DNA of 10,000 nt from Chondrilla cf. caribensis (GCA_964020155.1 OZ026565.1:2012501-2022500); one strand, 5' to 3'. Positions 1 through 7,171 are shown, counted from the first letter of the stretch. Translations and numbers: made by a program. Notes: generated by a model from the letters alone, not told the origin.

Positions 1-39
1 TGGATGGATGCCATATGGCCATAATATCATAGCACATAC

Positions 40-134
40 TTCCACTATGAGATCAAAGCTGCTGTACACTTCCCTGTCCACGTTGTTGTTGACAGTTATT
101 TCACCACTATTTGGGTCAATCCTGAAAGTCTCGT
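40..134 (-). CDS. Cadherin exon 15 (second part of ECl)
   Basis: Two bases finish the split Asn and 31 codons follow, reading ETFRIDPNSGEITVNNN, then VDREVYSSFDLIVE. This is the F.ID..SG.I...., V/LDRE, Y..F.L.V. pattern of an EC repeat. The acceptor is TTTTCCAG. The donor is GTATGT (+ strand 34-39), phase 0, and would lead to an ATD-type continuation outside the window. Positions 1-33 are the start of the next intron. Confidence 0.9.
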
Positions 135-243
135 CTGGAAAATTGAAATGAACATACATCATTGCATATCACCTCATCATACTATATTGTACTGTACTAA
201 AAATTTCAATATTTTTATCACCACAATTGTGATCAAAATTACT

Positions 244-805
244 GAATATTCCCTAATTTTTTGGCATCCGTCCAAATAGGGTATGCCAATACTCGAATTT
301 TCGACGAAATATTGCATTCCCGAATTTTCAGTCTTGACTTCAATTTTCATCAGTATTAAGGATTGAACACGTTTTGTCTCTTAATGTGCCATATGCCCCT
401 GTCTTTGTTCTTTGTCGCTTTTGCTATGTTTATCATGTTGCAGAGGCAGTGCCAATCAACAGCGAAAGCGTTATCTGCTTGGCAAACATAGGTCAAATAC
501 TGACTATCTAATAACAAATACAGACTCTTACGCCTTCTATTACGTCATATTCATCTAATTCTCGTTTGAAGAAGAGTACAGTGTCAATTTCGGCTTCCCA
601 CTGGTCCATGTACGCATGATACCCGCAAACAGGTGCCACTACTACAAGAGAATTCTGCCATTTTTGGTTACCTAATTTTTTGGCGCGTACTCTAAATTGG
701 CGTCAAATTTCCCTAAATTTCCGTCGCACCTCCGGTTCCTACCATTGTATCCCTAAGTGCAAATTTATAGCTAAAATTTGCTCTGCCGAAATTAGGGAAT
801 ATATG
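244..805. mobile_element. Probable decayed non-autonomous DNA element with inverted ends
   Basis: The left end carries ATATTCCCTAATTTTTTGGC (246-265). Near the right end is GCCGAAATTAGGGAATAT (785-802), whose reverse complement matches it apart from a 2-base gap and one substitution. The 14-mer CCTAATTTTTTGGC at 252-265 recurs in direct orientation at 671-684, and a related TTTCCCTAAATTT lies at 708-720. The interior has AT-rich palindromic stretches (for example CGAATTTTCGACGAAAT at 293-309) and a broken coding remnant. No clear target-site duplication was found, so the ends are approximate. A chance arrangement of AT-rich motifs is the main alternative. Confidence 0.4.
508..702 (-). pseudogene. 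Degenerate coding remnant, possibly HIRAN-like
   Basis: The minus-strand frame is open from 702 to the stop at 508-510. It includes AKKLGNQKWQNSLVVVAPV, then CGYHAYMDQWEAEIDTVLFF, then KRELDEYDVIEG. The arrangement GYHAY..W...I...L..KRE resembles the start of HIRAN-type domains (YH.Y...W.P..GE.L...RE..N..D..AV), which often occur in repeat-derived genes of marine invertebrates. That resemblance is from memory and not tested. A further fragment QADNAFAV lies downstream in a different frame (near 450-475), suggesting a frameshifted continuation. It does not fit the cadherin reading frame and sits inside the candidate mobile element. It could still be a chance open frame. Confidence 0.35.
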
Positions 806-1038
806 GTAATATACTTCAAGACTTGTAAGGGTTCATCAATATGGAATGATTTTAACAAACACAACACATTTCAATAAAGAGAGATGGTCGAAATGGAATA
901 AAAATATAAGAGAAACATTACGAAGACAAATAAAAAAGAGCAGATAATATATTGACAAACTGACATTTGACTAAGAACAAATACAAGATGAAATACTCAA
1001 AACAAACAACAAAGTATTGTTGAATTAACAAGTCTTAC

Positions 1039-1216
1039 TTTCATTTTGGATGAAGGCATAGGTGACTTCCCCGAATGCTCCAATATCCAAATCAGTTGCC
1101 GTGACAACAACACCAATTGGAGAACCTTTAATGGTCAGTTCAACAACAGTGGCAGAGTATGGCTCGTTGAGGAATACTGGAGCATTGTCATTCTGGTCTT
1201 CAATGGTTAGGTAGAG
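1039..1216 (-). CDS. Cadherin exon 14 (end of ECk, first half of ECl)
   Basis: The exon has 59 codons plus one base (phase 0 in, phase 1 out). The acceptor is CATTTCTCTAG and the donor GTAAGA (+ strand 1033-1038). LYLTIEDQNDNAP is a canonical linker after the diverged ECk. VFLNEPYSATVVELTIKG opens ECl, followed by VVVTATDLDIGAFGEVTY and AFIQNE. The leftover A joins AC of the next exon to give Asn, so the protein continues with NETFRIDPNSGEI. Confidence 0.93.
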
Positions 1217-1318
1217 CTAGAGAAATGAAGAGAGACAGGTAGTGTGGAGTCAATCTTTCTTGAGCTGCCACTGGCTTATCTACCAAACTCATTCATCCCC
1301 CACTGATTTCTCACTCAC

Positions 1319-1435
1319 CGTTGCATATCCAGGGGTTGTGGAGCTTCCACTAACTGGAGTGGCCACCATCGTCATTGAATAAAATCCTCTCTCTTCTCTA
1401 TCGAACGTTGCGTTCTGGTCCAGGTTTGCGTACCA
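1319..1435 (-). CDS. Cadherin exon 13 (middle of ECk)
   Basis: The exon has 39 codons, phase 0 at both ends. The acceptor is TTTTCTTCCTCAG and the donor GTGAGT (+ strand 1313-1318). WYANLDQNATFDREERGFYS, then MTMVATPVSGSSTTPGYAT, keeps the DRE motif and the Y...V.A. strand. It replaces the usual F.I....G.I strand with WYANLDQN and the ATD with ATP, so ECk looks diverged. The exon fits in frame between exon 12 (LRDTN) and exon 14 (LYLTIEDQNDNAP). Confidence 0.9.
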
Positions 1436-1662
1436 CTGAGGAAGAAAATACCAAAGAGGGATACACTATATGAAGTCATTTTGCACGATTCATCGAGAAA
1501 AGTTTGATTTACTCAAAGAAGAAAAACTCAATGACACATACGTACCTATGTACATAGCATATACTATAGTCTGTGTGTGTGCATGTGTGCATACTACATG
1601 TGCATGCTGCAAACATGTGAGGTTACTCTCAAATTGGATGCTTACGAATGATATCAACTCAC

Positions 1663-3027
1663 ATTTGTATCTCTCAGAGTGGAAGTAAGGGCCAAGTTTG
1701 AGGGGTGGTAACCTAGGAAGGTGACCTGCAGACTCCCAACAAAGATGATCTGAGCAAACTCCACAAGCCTGTCATTTACATTGTTCTCCTCCAGGCTGAC
1801 CTGGTACAGACTCTGGGCAAACCTCGGTCTGGAATCACTGTTGTTAACAAAATTGATGATGATGGTGGCACTTCCTGTCATCCTGGGAGATCCCCTGTCT
1901 ACGGCAGAAATGGTCAAAGTGTATGAAATTCCAGCTAAACCTGATTCGAGGTTGCTACTGGCAACAATCAATCCTGGGGTGGTGTCATTTAGGATCAAGC
2001 TGTGAGGATTGGAGGATATGCGATAGTCCAATTCCGCATTCTGACCATCGTCGTCGTCATAGGCGACCAAACGGCTGATGGAGATGGGTGCTACCTGTGG
2101 CACCACTACATCCAATTGATGTTGGGCGGGTTGGAAGTATGGTTGACCGTCATTTATGTCTTGAACAGTCACAATCACATTGACGGTGGATGTGCGAGGG
2201 GAACTACCCATATCTGTGGCTTCAACAACAATAACATACGATGATCTAGTCTCCCGATCGAAGCTGATGGCCCTTGTAAAGATGCTACCAAGTTGAGGGT
2301 CAATGTTGAAATAATTTGTACCATTCACAAGACTGTAACGAACCACTGAGTTGTCATTACTGTCGGCATCAACGGCGGAAACAGCTACAACAAACTGAGA
2401 TTCAACAGTGTCGCCCTCAGTGATCTGTCCACGATACACTGTCTTCTCGAAAATAGGACTGTTGTCGTTTACGTCTGTTATTCTCATACTGACGGTTGTT
2501 GTCCCACGGAAAAACACACTAGGACCACTGTCGGTGGCCGTGATGACGAGAGAATACATTTCTTTACTCTCGCGATCCAAAGCTCCCACGACAAGAATGA
2601 ACCCAGTTGTGCTGTTGATGTCGAATACACCATCATTTCCACTGAGGATGGCGTATGTGAGATCAGTGTCCCCATCGTCATCATGTGCTAGTACCTGATG
2701 AGGGGTCGGCCTAGTTTCATTAGTGTAGAAGTCTTCAGACACACTGAAGGAATAGCCTGTCTGAGTGAACTCGGGAGCATTGTCATTCTGGTCTGTGATG
2801 CTGATGGAAATGGTTGTGGTGGAAAATCGAGGAGTTGCTCCGGAATCGGTGGCGTTGATAGTCAAGACGTACGTGTCGTCTGCCTCCCGGTCCAGTGTGG
2901 CAGAGTTGGACACTGTGATAATGCCAGTGTTCTGGTTGATGGTGAAGTGGTTTGACCCTTGTCCGCTCAATGCGTACCGCACAATACTATTACTACCTGC
3001 ATCCAAATCTGTAGCTTTGATTTCAGC
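1663..3027 (-). CDS. Cadherin exon 12, giant exon (most of ECg, ECh-ECj, half of ECk)
   Basis: The exon has 455 codons, phase 0 at both ends. The acceptor is CTTACCGCTAG and the donor GTGAGT (+ strand 1657-1662). ECg covers exon residues 1-85 (AEIKATDLDAGSN, ATLDREADDTY, ISITDQNDNAP). ECh is 86-191 (HDDDGDTDLTY, GALDRESKEMY, RITDVNDNSP). ECi is 192-296 (SAVDADSNDNSVVRY, ISFDRETRSSY, VQDINDGQP). ECj is 297-401 (VAYDDDDGQNAELDY, then NLESGLAG where DRE is expected, and FVNNSDSRP in place of the linker). ECk starts at 402 (RFAQSLYQVSLEEN) and has no recognisable D.D.G loop. ECh carries a short insertion (FYTNETRPTP) in its B-strand region. The open frame contains no introns, unlike all other parts of this gene. 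There is no stop before the donor. Confidence 0.95.
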
Positions 3028-3076
3028 CTAGCGGTAAGGTAGAGAATAATAGTCAATAAATGTATGTAACAGTGAG

Positions 3077-3171
<95 letters not shown>

Positions 3172-3438
3172 CTATGTGCGTACATGCATGTGTGTGTGTA
3201 TGTGCGTGCGCGCACAAGTGTTGGGTGTGTGTGGCAGTCTTTTCTCCTGCATGGCCAACATACAAAGACACACAAATGTACATAGCTACACCAGTACAAA
3301 ACACACAGAATGTATAATCTCCCTTCTGTGTTGCCCCACCCATCAATCATCCCCTTCCCCTACACCGGGAGATACAGTATATGTATATGTATATATATAT
3401 GTAATCCCCTTTTGTTTCTCTGATGCTTGCGCACTCAC
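3028..3438 (-). other. Intron 11/12 with a (TG)n array
   Basis: A 411-bp intron between two phase-0 exons. About a quarter is dinucleotide repeat. The rest has a short TATATGTA-rich stretch (3376-3402) and no coding similarity. Confidence 0.85.
3079..3170. repeat. (TG)n microsatellite, 92 bp
   Basis: Alternating TG runs from 3079 to 3170 with a single T-to-A change near 3122. In the gene's transcript it reads (CA)n. It continues into a mixed purine-pyrimidine alternating tail with GCGTGCGCGCAC at 3203-3214, a composition prone to Z-DNA. Confidence 0.97.
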
Positions 3439-3552
3439 CACAAACACTCCTCCTCTGCTATTCTCAGGAACACTAGCGGAGTAAGTCGTCTGAGAGAACA
3501 TTGGACTCTCGTCATTCTCATCCAACACAGTCACCTGTACTGTGGCTGTGGC
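3439..3552 (-). CDS. Cadherin exon 11 (end of ECf, start of ECg)
   Basis: The exon has 38 codons, phase 0 at both ends. The acceptor is TTACACATGTAG and the donor GTGAGT (+ strand 3433-3438). ATATVQVTVLDENDESP closes ECf with a good linker. MFSQTTYSASVPENSRGG and VFV give the A/B strands of ECg. The join to exon 12 yields VFV followed by AEIKATDLDAGSN, rebuilding an intact calcium motif across the splice. This is the same intron position seen between exons 1 and 2. Confidence 0.92.
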
Positions 3553-4116
3553 CTACATGTGTAAATCACACTACTGTACATGCAAGCTTCGCAGAATAGG
3601 ATACATACACGAGAATATAATATTACCTACAGTATATGAGGTTCAAAAATTTGAAAAGTGGCCTAATGGACAGGATGACAAATTAATGGATGGACGTACA
3701 AAAATAGACAAATACACAATATAGATAAACAGCCAAACAAGTGAATGTACATAAAAATAAACAGACAGAAAATTGGATAGATGGACAAACATACGAACAC
3801 AAAAACAGATGGACAAATGGCATGTTTCAAAGGAGAAGAGACAGACATACAAGCATACATACAGACAGACATACAAACAGACAGACAGACATACAGACAT
3901 ACAGACATACAGACAGACATATAGACATACAGACAGACATACAGACAGACATTCAGACACACAGACAGACAGACATTCAGACACACATACAAATAGACAT
4001 ACAGACACACATATAACCAGATATACGTACATACAAACAGACAGACAAGATGAATGGTGGTCTCCTGGATCAGTCCCATTACCAGGAGTACTGTATGGTG
4101 GAAGCAGGGGACTTAC
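3553..4116 (-). other. Intron 10/11 with a compound tetranucleotide array
   Basis: A 564-bp intron. The part nearest exon 11 (3553-3839) is AT-rich with scattered ACA-type words and no gene. The rest is mostly the ACAG/ACAT array. Confidence 0.85.
3840..4048. repeat. Compound (ACAG)n/(ACAT)n tract
   Basis: Interspersed ACAG and ACAT units with occasional ACAC and ATTC words fill about 209 bp. In the transcript it reads as UGUC/UGUA. All six frames of this tract give low-complexity peptides with no gene-like signature. Confidence 0.93.
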
Positions 4117-4215
4117 AAATTGTGGATCGTCTCCACCATCAGAAGCTACCACCAGGATAGTGTAGCTTTCTTGTTCTTCTCTGTTCAGCTGATCGACAAG
4201 GAACAACGACCCATT
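4117..4215 (-). CDS. Cadherin exon 10 (middle of ECf)
   Basis: The exon has 33 codons, phase 0 at both ends. The acceptor is CTGTTGATAG, which has a poor pyrimidine tract, and the donor is GTAAGT (+ strand 4111-4116). NGSLFLVDQLNREEQESY, then TILVVASDGGDDPQF, fits the G.L.....LNRE.....Y.L.V.A.DGG stretch of an EC repeat. It joins in frame with exon 11 (ATATVQVTVLDENDESP). Confidence 0.9.
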
Positions 4216-4363
4216 CTATCAACAGAGCAAGCCGGGATATGATGAAGGGATATCTGACATGCTATACAGAGAGTGGGCTTCAGCTTCACATTGAATATGA
4301 GTATGCATGTACACACATTCATACACACAAAAACAAGCAAAAATGCACTTTACAAATAAACAT

Positions 4364-4367
4364 GCAC

Positions 4368-4435
<68 letters not shown>
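4364..4435. repeat. (CA)n microsatellite, about 70 bp
   Basis: CA units from about 4364 to 4435 with one CGCA interruption near 4371. It is (UG)n in the transcript, lying about 90 nt downstream of the exon 9 donor. Confidence 0.97.
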
Positions 4436-4501
4436 CCAGTAGAAAACATATAGAAACAACATGTGACCACATGTAGTATTTACAGCCCGACAACACACAT
4501 A

Positions 4502-4519
4502 AACAACAACAACAACAAC
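4502..4519. repeat. (AAC)6 abutting the exon 9 donor
   Basis: Six AAC units on the plus strand. In transcript sense the donor reads GTAAGTTGTTGTTGTTG, so the trinucleotide repeat begins inside or next to the 5' splice site. Confidence 0.95.
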
Positions 4520-4523
4520 TTAC

Positions 4524-4718
4524 TTGAGAAACAGCAAATTTATTGAAGTTATCAAGGAGACTATAGTCGATAATGGTACCTGGGTCCGGATCGGTTGCCA
4601 TGACGCTTTCAACAATGGTATTGGCGGGAAGATTTTCCAAAGTGGTCGGTCCGTAGATACTCTGTGAGAACCTCGGAGCGTTGTCATTCTCATCCAGGAG
4701 CGTGATGTTGAGAGCGAC
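4524..4718 (-). CDS. Cadherin exon 9 (end of ECe, first half of ECf)
   Basis: The exon has 65 codons, phase 0 at both ends. The acceptor is CTCCTCTCACAG. The donor GTAAGT (+ strand 4518-4523) is followed directly by (TTG)n. VALNITLLDENDNAP closes ECe with a canonical linker. ECf starts RFSQSIYGPTTLEN and continues with VMATDPDPGTIIDYSLL up to FAVSQ. The calcium loop DPDPG lacks the usual asparagine segment before the next strand and is slightly short. Confidence 0.93.
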
Positions 4719-5186
4719 CTGTGAGAGGAGTGAGGAACACAACTTGTGTGAGTCTCTCCATCCAACGCTAGAACAAGGCTTAACATGCACAGGGATAGCA
4801 CCTACTGTGATGTGGTGTCAAATGCTGGAGTGAAGGCGGGGAGCTAGTGGGACAGCCTACCAGCAATCCTCTGTAAATTGTGCAATGACTACAATCAGAC
4901 TTATGCCCAGTATTAGTATCAACAGCATCTTTGATGTAATCAGCCCCATCAGTTCTATCAATATCATCAATCCCATTGGCCCCATCAATCAGTATCATCA
5001 ATATCATCAGTCCCATCATATTATCATCAATCCCATCAGCCTCATCAATCAGCAACATCAATATCATCAGTCGCATCAACCTCATCAGTCCCATCACTTC
5101 CATCAATCCCATCAGAAGCTTCAATCATCATCATTGTTCCTATTCGTAATTCCCATCAGTATAATCAACACCATCTTTCGTCTTAC
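4719..5186 (-). other. Intron 8/9 with a CATCA-rich tract
   Basis: A 468-bp intron. From 4719 to 4929 it is unremarkable; the remainder is dominated by the degenerate CATCA repeat. Confidence 0.85.
4930..5140. repeat. Degenerate CATCA/CCCATCA/ATATCATCA satellite-like tract
   Basis: Imperfect iteration of short words such as ATCAATCCCATCAG and AGTATCATCAATATCATCA over about 210 bp, ending with TCATCATCA at 5127-5135. Units vary in length and order, so this is an old, diverged simple repeat. The open frames across it on both strands are repeat translations. Confidence 0.85.
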
Positions 5187-5311
5187 CATTCCTGATCTCT
5201 GTGGAGTGCCGAGGTCTCTTGCCACCACATTCAGCTGGTACAAGGTCACACCTTCAGGGAGTTCACTGGCCACCGTCACAACCCCAGAGGAACTGTCTAT
5301 GTCGAAAAGAT
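5187..5311 (-). CDS. Cadherin exon 8 (second half of ECe)
   Basis: Two bases complete the split Asn and 41 codons follow. The acceptor is TTTGTTTCCCTCAG and the donor GTAAGA (+ strand 5181-5186). LFDIDSSSGVVTVASELPEG, then YQLNVVARDLGTPQRSGM, is the classic F.ID..SG.V pattern and the Y.L.V.A.D.G.P strand pair. The DRE motif that normally follows G.I..... is replaced by ELPEG, so one calcium ligand of ECe may be missing. Confidence 0.92.
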
Positions 5312-5499
5312 CTGAGGGAAACAAAGGCAAGAATCTCGTTTAACTGTTGTACAATGATAGTTGGGAAGTTGGGGATCCAACTTGGATGGAGCTAGTGTTG
5401 TCACATCATACTGAAATAAAATAATAACACAGAAACAAACATACCAATACAAAACACACACACGGGAACTTACACACACATGCATGCACGCATGTACAA

Positions 5500-5542
<43 letters not shown>

Positions 5543-5560
5543 CATGCCTGCACGCATGTA

Positions 5561-5615
<55 letters not shown>

Positions 5616-5616
5616 C

Positions 5617-5656
<40 letters not shown>

Positions 5657-5728
5657 ACACACACGCACACACACCCACACACACCCACACACACACACAC
5701 ACGCACGCACGCACACACACACACTAAC
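5312..5728 (-). other. Intron 7/8, largely (CA)n-rich
   Basis: A 417-bp intron. The section next to exon 8 (5312-5471) is unique sequence; the rest up to the exon 7 donor is dinucleotide repeat. Confidence 0.85.
5472..5725. repeat. Compound (CA)n array with an internal duplication
   Basis: Long CA runs (5501-5540, about 5565-5612, 5622-5652 and later) are broken by CGCA and CCCA words. A non-repeat island, TGCATGCACGCATGTACAA (5481-5499), occurs again as TGCATGCCTGCACGCATGTACAA (5541-5563), pointing to a duplication of a roughly 60-bp segment. The array ends at the exon 7 donor. Confidence 0.94.
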
Positions 5729-5900
5729 TTGAGCCAAGTAGGTCATAAAATATTACAGCATTGTTCCCCACATCTGGGTCTGTGGCGCTAACAGTGACTA
5801 CATGCTCTCCAGGTTCACTGTTTTCACTGATACTGACAGAGTAGGCATCCAGTGTGAATTCAGGTGAATTATCGTTGATATCAGAAACATTGAAGGTAAC
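5729..5900 (-). CDS. Cadherin exon 7 (end of ECd, first half of ECe)
   Basis: The exon has 57 codons plus one base (phase 0 in, phase 1 out). The acceptor is CAACCTGTAG. The donor reads GTTAGT (+ strand 5723-5728) and runs straight into a (GT)n tract, so the splice site is embedded in a microsatellite. The peptide carries VTFNVSDINDNSPEF, then SVSISENSEPGEHVV, then VSATDPDVGNNAVIFY: linker, A/B strands and the calcium loop of ECe. The leftover A joins AT of the next exon to form Asn, giving LLGSN followed by LFDIDSSSG. That phase match supports the unusual donor. Confidence 0.9.
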
Positions 5901-6000
5901 CTACAGGTTGAGAACAGAAGAGGAACAAACGTGAATTGCAGTGCTGGAAAATTGATTGTCAAATGGATTATCAGTACATAGTAATCGATTGATTAATCAG

Positions 6001-6104
6001 TGGTTAAGACATGGGCACGAGGGCATTATGACATATAAAATACCGAGTCCCGAGGGCGAGTATATTTTATATGTCATAATGCCCGAGTGTCCATGTCTTA
6101 ACCA
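6001..6104. repeat. Foldback inverted repeat, 42-bp arms, 20-bp loop
   Basis: The left arm 6001-6042 (begins TGGTTAAGACATGG) pairs with 6063-6104 (ends CCATGTCTTAACCA) at 39 of 42 positions. The loop (6043-6062) is GC-richer and contains CCCGAGGG. This is the shape of a foldback or MITE-like element. A target-site duplication is not obvious. Confidence 0.9.
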
Positions 6105-6106
6105 GT

Positions 6107-6202
6107 ATAGCATCCATTGCTAACACTTTATACTGTTGCTAGCGCTTTATACATTATAAAATTGCTGTATAATAGTACTGTTTCTATGGTAATGGATGCT
6201 AT
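6107..6202. repeat. Second inverted-repeat unit (12-bp perfect ends, 96 bp)
   Basis: ATAGCATCCATT at 6107-6118 is matched by AATGGATGCTAT at 6191-6202. The inside is AT-rich and includes the word CTTTATAC twice (around 6127 and 6147). It lies two bases from the larger foldback, so the two may be one composite element. Confidence 0.7.
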
Positions 6203-6575
6203 TTGATTACATTTACTGGAAGTATTCAAGTGGGCGTAACCAGGGACCACTCCCAGGTTATAAGGCTGAGTAGTCACCAAAAAGGCTTGATTTGGAGTCT
6301 TTAGAGTCCTTTCACATTTCAGGTACTCTCAAAGTATAAAACCGAGTAAAAGTTGAGTGTAGTGAGGTGGGATGGCTCCCTGCTATATTGAAACTTCTAT
6401 GATTGACCAAATTGCTTACAGTAGATTGTAAATATATAAAAATTGATCAATCAATTACATTTTCCACCTACACACAATAGTAGTAGCAGTTAATTATCGA
6501 CAAGGATTGCTCAACCTCTATCACTTAGTGTTACTAAGACCTGATTGTACACTGTACCACACGTGGTCTCCTCAC

Positions 6576-6710
6576 CTGGATGGAAGTGGATCTGGTCTGT
6601 CCTGAAACAGCACTGTCTGTGGCCGTGACCTCTAGCGTGTAGATGGCAAAGTTGCCTTGTCTGAATCGAGGATCCTCCCGATCAACACAGCAGCGGGCAA
6701 AGAGCTGGTT
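6576..6710 (-). CDS. Cadherin exon 6 (middle of ECd, with a Cys-Cys pair)
   Basis: The exon has 45 codons, phase 0 at both ends. The acceptor is TTTGGCCCACAG and the donor GTGAGG (+ strand 6570-6575). The peptide begins NQLFARCCVDRED, where CVDRE replaces LDRE, and continues with FRQGNFAIYTLEVTATDSA up to SIQ. A few residues are inserted between DRE and the following strand. The two neighbouring cysteines are the only cysteines in the 1,221 codons visible. The next exon supplies the G strand VTFNVSDINDNSP. Confidence 0.91.
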
Positions 6711-6933
6711 CTGTGGGCCAAAGAGGAGTCAGTACTTCTGATTTAACACAACAACCCACAAGGAGCTTGTTACAACTATTTGCATGGTACACACAGGAGG
6801 TGGTACAAGTACACCATACACAGTATCAACTAATGTTACCATGGATTTCCTCATTTGAAAAAAGAAACAAAGCAAAAAGAACACATGTTACGTACATGGG
6901 TCCAATCAACTACCATGTTATATTAATTGAAAT

Positions 6934-6952
6934 ACACACACACACACACACA
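6934..6952. repeat. Short (CA)n next to the exon 5 donor
   Basis: About nine CA units on the plus strand. In transcript sense the exon 5 donor GTGGGT is followed immediately by TGTGTGTGTG. Confidence 0.95.
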
Positions 6953-6958
6953 ACCCAC

Positions 6959-7171
6959 CGAATTGAAATAGAACACTCCTGAATCATCACTAGTGACAGA
7001 ATACTGGATGGCAGCATTTAACCCAACATCCATGTCAGTAGCCGAAAAGGTTTGAATGGACACAGGTCCGGTGGACGTTTCCGGACGGTAGTAAGTCACA
7101 GTGGGTCCTACAGTGAACATGGGGTCGTTGTCATTAATGTCTGTTACTGTGACAACAACTGTAGCAGTAGC
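6959..7171 (-). CDS. Cadherin exon 5 (end of ECc, first half of ECd)
   Basis: The exon has 71 codons, phase 0 at both ends. The acceptor is TTCCCTCAG. The donor GTGGGT (+ strand 6953-6958) is weak and is followed at once by a UG repeat. It starts with ATATVVVTVTDINDNDP, the G strand and canonical linker closing ECc. ECd then begins at MFTVGPTVTYYRPETS, with TFSATDMDVGLNAAIQY as a full calcium-binding motif, and ends at GVFYFNS. The YYRPE in place of the usual V.EN keeps the glutamate but is atypical. Confidence 0.92.

Larger units (their letters stand above)
135..1038 (-). other. Intron 14/15 with a transposable-element remnant
   Basis: This is the longest intron in the window (904 bp). Cadherin sequence is absent, and the flanking exons fit together directly in phase 1. 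The central part, about 244-805, is bounded by related inverted sequences and contains a coding remnant unrelated to cadherin (see separate entries). The part from 806 to 1038 is AT-rich with no recognisable element. Confidence 0.85.
4216..4523 (-). other. Intron 9/10 with a (CA)n array
   Basis: A 308-bp intron holding a 70-bp dinucleotide array and a short (AAC)n run at the donor end. No other element was seen. Confidence 0.85.
5901..6575 (-). other. Intron 6/7 with foldback sequence
   Basis: A 675-bp intron, one of only a few without a long microsatellite. It contains the inverted repeat at 6001-6104 and a second, shorter inverted-repeat unit at 6107-6202. The stretch 6203-6575 has no recognisable gene or repeat. 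Confidence 0.85.

Noticed and set aside
680..877. A 65-codon plus-strand frame in intron 14/15
   Set aside because: Short, no recognisable motif, and it overlaps the inverted end of the candidate mobile element.
135..1038. An additional cadherin exon hidden in the longest intron
   Set aside because: Exon 14 and exon 15 already join in phase within a single EC repeat (QNE, N, ETFRIDPNSG), leaving no gap to fill.
1654..3006. Exon 12 as a self-contained gene beginning at 3006
   Set aside because: The frame extends upstream of that point to an acceptor at 3028-3029, the first codon there is TTG in mid-motif (ATDLDAG), and flanking exons join in phase.
2408..3031. Plus-strand open frames opposite exon 12 (85-96 codons)
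   Set aside because: These are antisense shadows of the cadherin exon, with no domain signature of their own.
2967..3484. Open frames of 85-134 codons around the (TG)n array
   Set aside because: Low-complexity translations within the intron; no homology-like features outside the repeat.
3643..4206. A single long minus-strand frame starting in exon 10 and running into the TGTC/TGTA tract
   Set aside because: Only the first part is EC sequence. A GTAAGT donor at 4111-4116 ends the exon, and the phase matches exon 11.
4780..5343. Open frames of 114 and 152 codons over the CATCA tract
   Set aside because: Peptides are repetitive (Ile/Ser/His/Gln or Met/Leu/Asp rich) and follow the simple repeat; exon 8 at the end is accounted for in another frame.
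5480..5791. Open frames over the 5500-5725 array
   Set aside because: Same cause: dinucleotide repeats give stop-free frames. The adjoining exon 7 is read in the minus frame that makes EC sequence.
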